Source: Volutella citrinella (Eukaryota > Ascomycota > Sordariomycetes > Hypocreales > Nectriaceae). Taken from it: a stretch of 64,000 bases of DNA. The DNA lies in the NCBI GenBank assembly GCA_034401135.1, contig JAWZSP010000002.1:3162001-3226000 (forward strand), written 5' to 3'. Below are positions 45,756-57,290 of the stretch, one piece after another; position 1 is the first letter of the stretch, and each line of letters opens with the position of its first letter. The notes beneath the pieces are model-generated. The model was given only the letters and a program-made list of their open reading frames with translations, was not told the DNA's origin and did no database searches. Made by a program: the position numbers and the translations under genes.

Positions 45756-46918
45756 CCTCTCTCGGGCTGCATGCTTCAGTCAGCAATACCAGTGTTAGGT
45801 TGCCCACGATTCGATTGATCGCAGTAGTTCGGTTTTTTTTTCACCCCCTCCCTCTGGGCCATCTCCATTACCCTACCTTAGCTTTTCCTTTGATACATGG
45901 CCATGCGGTCGACCCTTCTGATTATCCTCAGTCACCATTCGGCTTACTCGACCATCACCGTCCCTGACCGAGAGCCCACCAACTCCCTCATAATTTACTT
46001 TCCCACCTTCGAATCCCCAGGGGCCATTTGATATCCATCCAAAGGCGCCCTCTGCAAAGCCCACCTCCCTAGCTGACTACTCGGGCCGCCCACTCTACCA
46101 CCCATTGCAAGCACTGTCTCGCCCATCATTCCTCGCCCTGGCGCACTGGAGCTATCCCTTCGTTTCGAGGGAAACTTGCTGCTTGTGCCCGTCACTCTCT
46201 GCCGTGCCCGCGCATTCCGGCCCTGGAGACTTGGGCGGCAGCTTGCCCTTTTCCTGCCCCGCGACGGCCTACTACATCTACATTGTCATCGCCTTGTCCA
46301 ACCATTGATAGACGGCTTCTCTCCTCCTGCTCCGAGTCCTCCTCTCTCCTCCCTCCCTCTCTCCCTCTCTCCCTCTCTCCCCTCTCCCCCTCTTCTCACC
46401 TGCTTTTTCCATCGTGCCCATTGCATGCTTTGCTCTCATCTTCCACCGCATTCTCGCCCCCGTTGACGCCGTGGGCTCCATTGCATACTAGCTGCTCTTT
46501 TGTCTACTTCTTCCACTTCTTACTTCTTCTTCTGCTTCCACTACTACTTGTTCGACCTGTGTCGTATCTACCTATCGGACCTGCGCATTTGGCCACTTGT
46601 ACATGCCGTTACAGTCCCGCACTTAAAAAAAACTTACCGATCGACTCATCCTGGCCACTTCGTTGCATAAGGCAAGGATCTAGTCGCACTCCCAAACACA
46701 CAGGCACGCACACACGCGACAGCATACCCTCCACACATCAAAATTCCGCCCGTCTTTGGTTGCCTCTGGCCCTCATCTTGGTTCCAGGCACATCAACCCT
46801 CCAGGTACGGGAAATCGGCTGAATCTTGATACGCAAAAGGTTATTAGCTACCAACCGCTGGAGCGCCGAACTTTGTGTCGTCGAGACAAGCCTGGTCTGC
46901 TGGTAAGTTGGGCCCCAT

Positions 46919-46920
<2 letters not shown>

Positions 46921-46948
<28 letters not shown>
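46921..46948 (+). repeat. Poly-C tract (28 C)
   Basis: Twenty-eight cytosines without interruption, about 750 bp before the PUF3 start codon. Length may be affected by assembly or sequencing error. Confidence 0.85.
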
Positions 46949-46950
<2 letters not shown>

Positions 46951-47698
46951 CCCAAGCCCTCTGCCGTGCCGTCGCCCAAGCCGTTTAGAGTTATCTGGCA
47001 GCCCCCCCGGTCTCTCTGCCTGTGGGAATCATCAGCCTTACATCCCCCATCCCAAAGGGTACCATTTATTTTCACCTTTTGCCCTGGCGCCTCCGCATAG
47101 CTGCGGGACTTGGTAGAGTTACCATAGAGGTGAGCCCTGCTGATTGACGTCTTGGTTTCGTTTAGTCCATATACAAAATCTTCACCAGCCGCTGCACATT
47201 GCCAACATATCTTCTCCCTCACCATCTCATTCTTACTGTGGGTGCCCGGCTGTTTCGCCCACCGCTACGGAGTACTCCTGCTTCACATCTCCTACACTGT
47301 CGCATCGCACTAGCAACCACGGGCATCTGCCGCCCTGCGATCTCCCCCGGCAACCCCCGTCCTTTGCCTCGGTCGCATTCGAAACAGCGACACGGGCCAA
47401 GGAGCAGAAGCGTCCCACGCACGCAGCTCCCTCCCAGTTGGTCCTTTGGTCTGTACTGCCACTGCCGCCAGTGGGCACGGACAGGCGTTTTAGCCCCAGG
47501 TCATCTACCGCCCGCTCTAAACCCTCCCTTGCTTGCGCGCCAACTCCGCTGCCGCCTCGAGAAAAAAAAAGGCCGACTAGAGCCAGCCACCAAGCCTGCG
47601 GCCCTGCCTCGAGGCCGACACCGCTAGCAAACTGTCCTTGGACACCAAACAATCCGTCTCGGACGAACACGCCTCACAGAGTCAAGTAATTCCCCGTC

Positions 47699-50600
47699 AT
47701 GTCGACTGCGGTGAGTGAGACTGGTTCTTCTGCCCCAATCCGTACCCTTTCCCCTTCTGCAGCCGCCCCCAGCCCGCCCGTCCCTGTCCAGCGCCCAGGA
47801 TGCGACGTCAGAGTGCTCGTGTGTCTCATCCATGCGCCAAGCTAGCGCCTTCCGGAGCGATGCTTGATTCGCTCCGGCCCCAGGCCCAGCAGCCCGCGAT
47901 AAAGACCACCTACCATCTGCCAGCACCCCAAACCTACCTACACTCCCTCCATACAATCCGCCTACAGTCATAGAAGGCAGCCACTCCAGACGAACAACAC
48001 AAACACTCCAACGCGGCGCATCCGCATCCGCATCGACCGTATGCTAACAGGCCCTCGTGACATTCTAGACGCGGTCGAGGGGATTTCCAAACTTCACCAT
48101 GCCCTCAGGATCTAGCGACAAGTCCCAGCAGCAGCCCCCCATCTCATCGGCGTTCCCTGCCTCCGGCCTCTACGCCAACAACAAGAATATCTGGGATGCG
48201 ACCTACATAAATGCGCGAGATCGCTCCATCGCCTCCAAAGGTGCGCCTGCCACTCTCCAGTCGGTCTCGAATCACTCCAGAATGCTCACAGCCGCTTTAG
48301 AAAGCGACGAGAACCCTACAGGATCCAGCGCCCTCAACGCAAACTCTGAAGCCGACGTTTGGGGACCCGGTCCCTGGAACACCGAGAACCCTCCTCGCTC
48401 GACCAGTACATCGCCAAACCGGACTCGCGATGGCGGAATGCCCAATGGGTCGGGGTTTTTCGACCCAACCCATCCCGCCGCCATCGGGCTGAAGAAGGGC
48501 GGCTTCGGTGGCAAGCCCTTCCAGGATGACGCCAATACCTACGGACCCCCTTTCCCGTCACAAAAGCGTAACCCGCAAGACGCATCCTACATTGAATCTA
48601 TGGCTGGCTATGCCCCGAGGGACGCCAGCCTACCGCCATCACGGCAATCCCAGGGCTCCCCCGCATTCTCCGACCTGTACGGCCACGGCCGTGGCCACAC
48701 GCCGAGCAACTCCATCCAGTCGCAGCGGCCTATCCCTTCTCACTCTTCATTCCAGAATCAATCGGCCAACCAACGGGCGTTTAACTTCAACAACAAGCAT
48801 ATTGACGATGACATGTCGCTCCAGTTTAGCCGGCGGGTGACGTTGGAGGGTGCCGCCCCTCCAGGAAACACATCCTTCAATCCTGCCTCGCAGCCATTCC
48901 AGATGAACCCAGGTTCTCAGCCTTGGCAAGGCGAAGGTGGGTCGTCTCGCTTCAGCAACAGCGTCGACCTATCTTCGGACGCGGTCGCTGCTCAATTCCA
49001 GGCCATGAAGCGTGGATCTGTTGATCGCATCTCACCTGCGCCGAGCTACCGCCTCGAACAAAGCAATAGCCCCCGTAGCTATGCGCCCACACCAGACCCT
49101 TGGACCACCAGGCCTTCATCATCTCGGGACCCCAGATCTGCTGACGGCGACAGGCGGTCGGCTGCTCAATATGCCCCGCCATTCCACCCTTCGTACTTTC
49201 CTAACCAATACCAATATGCCGCCAACTTCGCCTCTCAATACCCTCCCAACTTCCTGGACCCGTATGCCCCAGGTTTCCGCCACCCCATGCTTCCTGGCTA
49301 TCCCCTGCCACCCCTCCCTGCTGGCTACGCTCTCGGCGCCAATGTACCTGTTCGACCTGCTCGCGACCAGGACCCTGGCAAGGGTGTCCGCAGCGTACTG
49401 CTCGATGAATTCCGCCTGAGCTCCAAATCCAACAAGAGGTACGAGCTCAAGGATATTTACAACTATGTGGTCGAATTCAGCGGAGATCAGCATGGTTCTC
49501 GCTTCATTCAACAGAAACTGGAGACTGCCAACAGTGACGAGAAGGATCAGGTGTTCCGGGAGATTGAGCCCAACGCAATTCAACTCATGAAGGATGTGTT
49601 TGGAAATTACGTCATACAGAAATTCTTCGAGCATGGCAACCAAGTCCAGAAGAAGGTCTTGGCTGAGAAGATGAAGGGAAAGGTGGTTGACTTGTCTGTG
49701 CAAGTGTATGCCTGCCGCGTGGTCCAGAAGGTACAGAGCCATTCTATTGATCCATTAACTATCGGCGAACTGTTGAACTGACACGGATGTAGGCCCTTGA
49801 GCACGTGCTGGTAGAGCAGCAGGCGGAGCTCACCAAGGAGCTCGAATCCGAGATCGTGAGGGTCATTCGAGACCAGAACGGCAACCATGTGGTACAGAAG
49901 ATTATCGAGCTGGTCCCGAGACAACACCTTGACTTTATCATGGATGCCTTCAAGGGCCACGTAACTGCCTTTGCCTCCCACGCCTACGGATGCCGCGTTA
50001 TTCAGCGCATGCTCGAGCATGGCACCGAAGACGACAAGGCCAAGATCATGGCTGAGCTTCATGGGTCCATTCAAATATTGATCACGGATCAATATGGCAA
50101 TTACGTCACGCAGCATGTGATCCAGAACGGCAAGCCCGAGGACCGTGCTAGGATTATCCAACTCGTCATGTCGCAGCTTTTGACGCTCTCCAAGCACAAG
50201 TTTGCTTCCAACGTGGTGGAGAAGTGCATCGAGTACGGCTCGCCGGAGCAACGTGCGAAGATCCGCGAGCAACTCACGACCGTCGGGAGCGATGGCACTA
50301 GCCCCCTGCAGCAGATGATGAGGGATCAGTATGGCAATTATGTAATTCGTAAGTTGGCATTGGCCCCCCCCCCCTCCAGTTCTGCCACAGCTCGCTGACC
50401 ATTTCGACAGAAAAGCTACTTTCTCAACTCGAGGGCACTGAGCGTGAGCTTCTCGTCGAGGAAATCAAGCCTCAGTACTTCAGCCTGAAGAAGAGTGGCA
50501 CATCGCGCCAGCTCCAGGCCCTGGAGAAGCTTCTCGGCCTGGCCAGCGGCGGCTCGCCCGGCAAGACTGGCCTCAACGGGACTCATCTGGATAGCGGCTC

Positions 50601-50763
50601 ATCTGCACCCACGCCTGTTCTGACGAATGAAACCAATAGCCCGCAGAGCAGCAGCCCTCCCAGTACCAATGCAAGCGCCGTTGGATTCCCGGCTGGAGAG
50701 GGAGCGACAAAGCCCCCTGTCACTGAAGGCGTTGATCCTCGTGTGCAGGAAAATGAGGCCTAA
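47699..50763 (+). CDS. PUF3: Pumilio-family RNA-binding protein, PUF3 type
   Basis: Four exons: 47699-47710, 48069-49730, 49793-50348 and 50411-50763 (860 aa). The first coding exon is 12 bases (MSTA), followed by a 358-nt intron. The first half is low complexity (Ser/Pro/Asn/Gln). The C-terminal Pumilio domain has eight repeats with base-reading residues, in order: SR-Q, NY-Q, CR-Q, NH-Q, CR-Q, NY-Q, SN-E, NY-Q (for example HGSRFIQQ, FGNYVIQK, YACRVVQK, NGNHVVQK, YGCRVIQR, YGNYVTQH, FASNVVEK, YGNYVIQK). By the established code this reads 5'-UGUAUAUA. Yeast Puf3 binds UGUANAUA in mRNAs for mitochondrial proteins and controls their decay and translation; PUF3 rather than another Pumilio protein is inferred from that code and layout. 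Repeat 3 is split by an intron. Confidence 0.9.
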
Positions 50764-52203
50764 GTGTTTTCCACTTGGTCAAATCCTAAGCCGTCGGCGC
50801 CGCGGTGTCGGTGGTCTTTGTTCATGACTTTTGTATTATGACGTTAACCCAGACATGCTTATGGTTCTGGTCGCACAAACACATGACCACCTTATAGGGT
50901 CTCAAAAAGGATACCAACATATGACCCTCGACTCACTAAAGATCTGATCACGGAATAAATGGAATCGCTACATGAATCACTAATACAGCGTGCGGTTGGG
51001 GACATGGGTTTTTCTCTCCCCCAATTCTCTCACCAAGCGCGCTCCTTGAAGACACGAGTGCACATTGAGACTGGGTCAAGCGTTTCGATTCTGGATAACG
51101 GTACTATGGATGCGGGGATGAGAAAAAGGTGTCGGTCGGTCAAACCCATGGGGGTATGTACCATGAAAGGACGGGGACAAAATAACAAAACACGGAGGGG
51201 CTACACATGGGGGTCTGTTTTCTCTATTTTTTTTTTCAATTTGTGTTTATGGGTTGGTCGTTTTAATATCGGTCGGGGCCATGCTCGTGTTTACGGTCAC
51301 TGGGGCACCCCCCAAGCGTGAGATAATGGGGTCGGGTCGAACAAAAACACTAGATGACGGCCGAGGCATGGGACTTGGGGTGCTATGGGAGTATGAGCGC
51401 ATCAAACGGTGTGGTTGTACGGATCCGGTTTGTGGCTAGCTATACAAGGAAACGGGTCATCATGTCCATAGAGCGGGAGAAATGAAGATTGGCCAAAAAG
51501 CGCGGACAGCCAGCATTTGCTCATGGCTTCGCAGCGATATATCATCATGACTACCTTATCAATTCAACAACAGGCGTTTATTTGCATGTAACAGCGAGCC
51601 CGGGGAGCCTGCATATTGTGTTTCTGAGCCCAATAACGTAGTTTGCTAGAGCCTGTCTGGTCAAGATCGACGATGGACATGATTTTGCCCGGGAGGCGTG
51701 TTCTCATGGATGAGAGACCGAGGCCAATAATAGCAGCCATGCGGGTAATGGTAGACGGCTAACGTCGGTAGTTGTGCTAATCCTGGCTCCTGTGACGGCA
51801 GCCACGTGCGGCGAGTGAGGTCACAAATGACCACGAAACGACAAGAGCGGGAGCCGCTGCGGGAGCAAGCCAGCGCAGCGACTAGTGGGTAGGCACCACG
51901 GCATTTACCGGAGTACTGGAGCCTCACTGAAATTCGTCCCTCCTGCTCGAGAGCACCCAGCGCCATGTGTCTACCTGCAACTTAACCTCCCACAAGTCAA
52001 TTCCCAGCGCGACATCGACTCTCGCACCTCGCAAGTAGCTTCGGATGGGACCTCCGACCGGAACCCGATAGCGGACTCGCACCTTGCCCCTTCACTCGTC
52101 CCGCCACGCGACCGCGCGACGTCATCTGCCCCTCGCCCTCGAGTCCTCCCTCCAACGCTCCCAACTCTCCGGCCACCGTCATTACCATAGTGCCGGCGTA
52201 TCC
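50764..52203. other. Intergenic between PUF3 and the MCUR1-like gene (1.4 kb)
   Basis: PUF3 3' UTR and the upstream region of the next gene. Only chance frames were seen. Confidence 0.5.
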
Positions 52204-53485
52204 ATGAACCGTTTGACCTTCCTGTACCCGCGTGCCCTGCGCGCTGCTCGCAATGGCGGGGCATCCCATGCTGCGGCGGGACTCCCGAGGAACCGAGGCA
52301 CCTTTGCGCGCAGACGAGGCAAGGCGGTTGAGCCCTTGCCGCAGCATGCTGAGAAGCCCACGCCGCCTCCCACCGAGCCCGTCGTCATCGGGTCGGCGAT
52401 GAACCAGCCGCCTACGACCCAGCGAGCAACCGCCGGGCCAGCGCCTACCCCGAACCAGAGCGCCAGCACCTCCAGCCCGGCATCGACCCCATTACCCACA
52501 GGGGAGGCTCGGCCGTTGGCGAGCAGCCCGACGCAGCCCAATACTACTGAGAAGGAGACACCCGAGGAGCGTGCGAGGATGGCTAAGGAAGAGGCCAAGC
52601 ACAGCGGTCCTCTGGAGGCGGTGCTCCATATGGGACCCCCCGACAATACGGCACCCCAGGCTCCCTCTATGTCGCCGCCGCCATACGTACATCATTTCAA
52701 TTCGTACTCGCTGGTGAAACAGCTACAGGAGGGGGGATACTCGCAAGACCAGGCCATCACCTCCATGAAGGGGATTCGGACGTTGCTGAAGAAGAACTTG
52801 GACGTTGCGCAATCAAGCTTAGTGAGCAAGAGCGACGTGGAAAATGTAAGATGGGACAGGAAAGCTCATTGTCGCAGCTGAGAAATGACACTGACGCAGC
52901 CATCCAGGAAACATATCTGTTCACGGCCGCTTGCTCAGAGTTGAGTACCGAGATCAAGAACAATCGACGTCTCGAGGACGAACAACTGCGGCAGCAGAGG
53001 ACACATTTACAGCACGAGGTGGATATTCTGACGCAGTCGCTGAACCAGGAACTTCACACGCTCAACGACAACGTGCGAGGCATGTTCAACGATCGGAAGA
53101 TGGCCGTGAGAGAAGAGCAGAAGGCGGCCGAAAGCGCTGTATGTACACTGTGGCGACCGGCGCGGTACCCTGTGCAACCCCGCAGACTAACAACTCCTCT
53201 CTTTAGGTGCAACAAATCAACTACAAGATCAGTATTTCGCTGAGCAGCGATGCCAAGTCTGAGATTGAGTCTGTTCGATGGATTCTGATCCGACGCTCCG
53301 TCCTTGGGATTCTCATCATGGCGATGCTTACTCTGGGCACGATACGTTATGCGACTTACACGAGCCATGAGCGACAGAGGGAAGCCGAGAGGCTGAAGAG
53401 GGAGGAAGAGGATAGACGTCGCAACCCGGGCCGTCACGATAACAGCTCAGACATTAACGCGGCGGCAATCCTGGCGGCGAACTAG
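52204..53485 (+). CDS. MCUR1/CCDC90-like (DUF1640) mitochondrial coiled-coil protein
   Basis: Three exons: 52204-52845, 52908-53138 and 53207-53485 (383 aa). The N-terminus (MNRLTFLYPRALRAARNGG and following Arg-rich residues) looks like a mitochondrial presequence. After a Pro/Thr-rich linker comes the DUF1640 core: HHFNSYSLVKQLQEGGYSQDQA, ITSMKGIRTLL, then a long coiled coil (residues about 215-310) and one membrane segment (about 322-337, SVLGILIMAMLTLGTI) with a charged tail. This matches yeast Fmp32-type proteins and animal MCUR1/CCDC90B, inner-membrane proteins linked to cytochrome oxidase assembly or the calcium uniporter; the exact role in fungi is unclear. The start codon at 52204 is chosen because it opens the presequence. 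Confidence 0.9.
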
Positions 53486-54054
53486 GACTAACGATGAGGG
53501 CGCGCGACCGCAAGGGGGCGATATATGGTGGTTCCTTCGCCTGGAATACGATTCTGATACCCTATAGACTTTTTATTTGTTGGGGAGAAAGGGCAGGGGT
53601 GGATTCTTGGACACTGAACTGCATTGATGTCGGCGCTGATGAGCGCCATAGATACGACACGACGGGTCTTTCCAACAGCTTTGACAAGCTAAACTGTTTC
53701 TTTTGTATTAGACATGGAGATATGGAGGGCGCAATAGAAGAGAGCCGAATCTGCACTCAACCAAGCGTACCAATCGGAATATTCAGCGCCGCGTTGTGGC
53801 TGTCATGACAGCATCTGTACAGATATTGAGGTACATTGCAGTATCTCATCACCTCACCCATCAGCGCCACACCCCCCCACCACGGCCACCACCCCTCCTC
53901 CATTTTAAGTGCCTTGGCACGTGCGATAAGAAGCGCGTCTCAAGCTTATCGTAGCAGTCGCGTCTCCCCAACTTGTCGCAACCCACCACGACGACGACTA
54001 CCACCTGCGAGCTATTCACGCCGTAATCGCAGCAACCACAATCCCGCGGCTACG
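53486..54054. other. Intergenic, MCUR1-like gene to NNF1
   Basis: 569 bp holding the 3' UTR of one gene and the promoter of the next. No gene was seen. Confidence 0.5.
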
Positions 54055-55119
54055 ATGGCGCCTTCACCGGTGACCGACGCGGCCGGAACGCCGCCGCAGC
54101 CATCTGCCGTCGACGCAGCCAATTCCCCAGATGCTCTCGCCAGCGCCGACACCAACGACCAGGGCAACGGCCAAGGCCAGGACGAAAACCAACTTCAGCA
54201 TCAGGAACAAGGCCAGGACCAGGACCAGGACCAGGAAATGCCCGCGCGGTCCGCATCGCCGCCGCTGCCGACGCGCCACACGGCTGTGACACCGGGCCCC
54301 CGCGCGACGCGGCTCCAGGAGCTCTATGCGTCGCGGCTCCAGCGCACGCTGGGCAAACTCGACTGGGACAACTTTGCGGGATGCTACCCGACCGTGGCGA
54401 AGCGGGCCGAGGGCGTGCTCAAGCAGGTGCAGACGCAGATGGTGGACAAGCTTGGCGAAAAGTGCGAGGTGAGTTTCTGAGAGGGAGGGAGCGGTGTGCT
54501 CTTCGCCTGTTGGCCCGCGAGAGCTGCATGTCGACCACCTCGTGAAAGATGTATAAGAAAATGGAGCTAACCAAGGCTCAACGTTTGCCCTGCTGCGCAG
54601 AAGGAGTTTGACAACATCCTCGTCTCGCGCCAGGTAGTCCCCAAGCTCAACGACCTCGAGAGCCTCGTCAGCGACGCCGACCGCCGCCGCACCGCCGCCG
54701 CCTTCAACTCGACGGCCGACACGCCCACTCCCACGCCGTACGTCTGCCTGCTTCCGCCTCCACCCCCTCCTTGAACCTGGCCCTCCGCCATGCCCAAAAA
54801 GAAAGGTCAATCCCAACTAACTGCCACATCCAGCCCCCATCTACTGCCCCCCAAGGCCATCCTCGCAGCCCACATGCATCCCGCCCTGGTCGCCCACCAG
54901 TCCCAGCTCAACGCCCGGCTGCAGACCACCCAGGCCCAAAACGCCCTGCTGGCCGACGAGGTGCGCCGCCAGCGCGAGGAGATTGCCGCGCTCCTGTCAC
55001 AGGTCGACGACGTCGTGGCCGACGTGCGCGCCGCTAACGACGCCCTGCGCCCGGTCGTGGATGACCTGGCCGCCGAAGCGAGAGAAGGCACCGCTGCCAT
55101 TGAAGCGGCTGGCAAGTGA
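54055..55119 (+). CDS. NNF1: Kinetochore MIS12-complex subunit Nnf1
   Basis: Three exons: 54055-54468, 54601-54737 and 54834-55119 (278 aa). After an Ala/Pro-rich and Gln/Asp-repeat N-terminus (residues about 35-62, coded by CCAGGA-type repeats near 54210), the Nnf1 domain appears: RATRLQELYASRLQRTLGKL, then DNFAGCYPTVAKR, EKEFDNILVSRQVVPKLNDL. The C-terminal exon gives a helical heptad region (QLNARLQTTQAQNALLADEV ...). Nnf1 (PMF1 in animals) pairs with Mtw1/Mis12 and links the inner centromere protein CENP-C to the Ndc80 complex. The 4-residue TPTP before the last intron falls in a linker. The start at 54055 is the first ATG with a sensible context. Confidence 0.88.
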
Positions 55120-55992
55120 AAAGGGCCGGTGAGTGGTGAGGGAGGGCGATTGCCTTGCTGGAACGGATCTAGGTGTTTACTTGTCGGCTCATTGTTTTTT
55201 TTGTTTTTTTGGCATAGGCTGGGAGGGAGGGTAATCTGGCCTTGCCCAGACGGCGTATGGAGTGTAAACGGGGTGTGTTTGAGACATGATACAGGCACGT
55301 CTTGTCGATATTCTGCGATACCTCACTTTCCGAAAGGAATTTAGCAATCAAGTGTATTTTGGTGCTTCATCCTCTGCTGCGGAAGGATGAATTACAACTA
55401 ACACTACTGCGTTGAGAGTCACGAAGCTGTGAAGTTGAAGCACGGCCAAGTCTTTTGGGCCTTGTCATGTTATCTATGTATGTACGGACAGCGCTGAAGG
55501 TGTCAATTCTGTTATGAACATCAACTGTGCCAACCAGACACATCCACCCTCGCCCTCGGTTTCGAGCGAGCAGGCCCCATTCCCAACCGCAGGGTTGGAG
55601 AACCAGTTCACGGCAAGGGCCAAAACAACCAAAAAAGCCAAAAAATAAACAACAAACGCAGAACTCCGTGCCGTGAGCCTTCATGTCCACATTTGTGGAA
55701 TATGCACCCAAGCCCGCCATGTATGCAACAATCATGTATCTCAAAGTATGCTAAGAGCCGATTTGACTAAAATGGGTAGCGTCAAGGTAATGTCCCGTCG
55801 TTGACAGGGTAGTGGTAGTGTGAGGGAAAGTTCAGTTATCCCTCGTTTCTTGGGAATCGACCATCGAGTGTCCTGATCGTGTGATTTGTGAAAATAGGGG
55901 TGGGCGGAGTTGTTTTGTAATATAGATATGCCGTCTTGGAGCCCAATACGTTCGCCGCAGACCTGCAGAAAGAGGCTGCCCCGAAAGGGGGT
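55120..55992. other. Convergent intergenic region
   Basis: 3' sides of NNF1 and the convergent PH-domain gene (873 bp). T-rich stretches follow NNF1 (55195-55210). No gene was supported. Confidence 0.5.
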
Positions 55993-57290
55993 TTATATCA
56001 TCCTGTTTTCTGTGTGGACAGCCTGCCAAGGACCGAAGAAGTCGTGGATCTCGCCATAGGCGGGTGGCAATACTCTGACCATTTTGCCAGTTGACCACTC
56101 AACATACCACTCCTTTCCCTTGGAGATGATGTAGTTAGACTTCCGAGGGCTGCGGAAAAGAAGATTGCTATAGCAGAGCTTGGCGTACAGCATGTCGTGG
56201 GCACTCGACCAGTGATGCTCCGGAAACCATTTCCCAGAACTTGGATCGATGGCTAGATTGGGATAGGAGGACGTGCTCAGGCGATGGATTGGGTCGATGC
56301 GTGGCGGTGGGTGGTGCGGATTAAACGTGGCCTCGGGTTCGGTTTCCTCTTGGTCGCCCCCGGACAAGGAAACGGCTGATGATGTCGAGGGTCGGCGTTC
56401 GTTTTGAGAAGAGGAAGGGGTTTCCGTAATATTCAGTTCCGATAAGTCTATCGTGATTGGCGCCAATCCCTCACCGCGAACCCAGCGTAGCCGCTGAATT
56501 CGAGGTATTGACATATCACGGGGGAAATCTCGGTCGTCGATGGGTGCAGCAATCTCAATTGCTGAGAACAGCCCCTGGAGCCACTTGACAAACGTGCTCA
56601 ATTCAATGCAGCAGAGGAGAAACTGATCCGTCTCTGCGCGAACGCGAATAACATATCGTCGCCTAAACATGTGGTGGTCAGAGCAGTCCCATCAGCGCAG
56701 CAGTCTCTATACTATGCAACTCACTTCTTATAGTCGGCGGCAATTCCGGCGTCCGCGTAAAGAAGGCTGTACGATCTTTCGAGCTTCCCCTTTTTAATCC
56801 ACGGAGGCCTGTCTGGGTCTACAGAGGGACCGCTTTCGCGCGACTTGCCCCAGCTCCACGATTTCTTGGCCTGGTGAATGCTGAGCGCAGTTCCAGTCAG
56901 GCAGACATAGACTGGCCGCCACTGGCGATCCTCGGCTCGCTTGGTGGCATTTTCGATTTCGTGTTTCATGTTGAATACGCCCTCCATCTGTATCGAGTTT
57001 GTGTAGTGCGGTAAGTGTTCATGCCCACCCTCCGGGGTAGTGGTATCGGCAGCACCACCGTCTCCCCTGACAGCATGATGCCGAAGCTTCTTGGATGCCA
57101 TGCCATCTTTCTTTGAGGTGGGAGACGTTGGTGGCTCATCCCGGTAGGATGGTGGTTGAGGTCGCGGGTTCGTCATGAGTCGTTGGTACATGATATCATC
57201 CTCCATCGATACTCGCCGCCGGAGAGGCGGCGCTGAAGAATCATTCGAAGCTGGTCCATGGTCCTCGGCCGGGACCTCGCGAGGGTCCAT
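55993..57290 (-). CDS. PH-domain protein with two PPxY motifs
   Basis: Two exons, 57290-56725 and 56662-55993 (411 aa). Residues from about 100 to 215 form a pleckstrin-homology domain (MEGVFNMKHEI ... WRPVYVCLTGTALSIHQAKK ... RRYVIRVRAETDQFLLCCIE ... WLQGLFSAIE), with the closing Trp of the last helix present; an insert lies before the intron. PH domains bind phosphoinositides or proteins at membranes. The conserved C-terminal part (FPEHHWSSAHDMLYAKLCYS, NYIISKGKEWYVEW) is typical of a fungus-specific PH family of unknown role. PPSY (46-49) and PPAY (388-391) are potential WW-domain ligands for an Rsp5-type ubiquitin ligase. Ser/Thr-rich segments flank the domain and could be phosphorylated. 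The start is the only ATG upstream of the domain in this frame. Confidence 0.85.

Larger units (their letters stand above)
39880..47698. other. Large intergenic region, no gene recognised (7.8 kb)
   Basis: Between the divergent starts of the membrane-protein gene and PUF3. Many frames of 60-200 codons are open on all sides but overlap, lack motifs and show no splice-linked continuation I could follow. From about 45.6 kb on, the plus strand is C/T-rich (for example 46328-46400), as in long fungal leaders, so PUF3 may have a long 5' UTR. It contains poly-C (46921-46948). I saw no tRNA or transposon. Confidence 0.5.

Noticed and set aside
47144..47689. Open frames of 140-180 codons just before PUF3, both strands
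   Set aside because: Pro/Ser/Arg-rich translations of the C/T-rich leader; no motif, and the region reads as 5' UTR.
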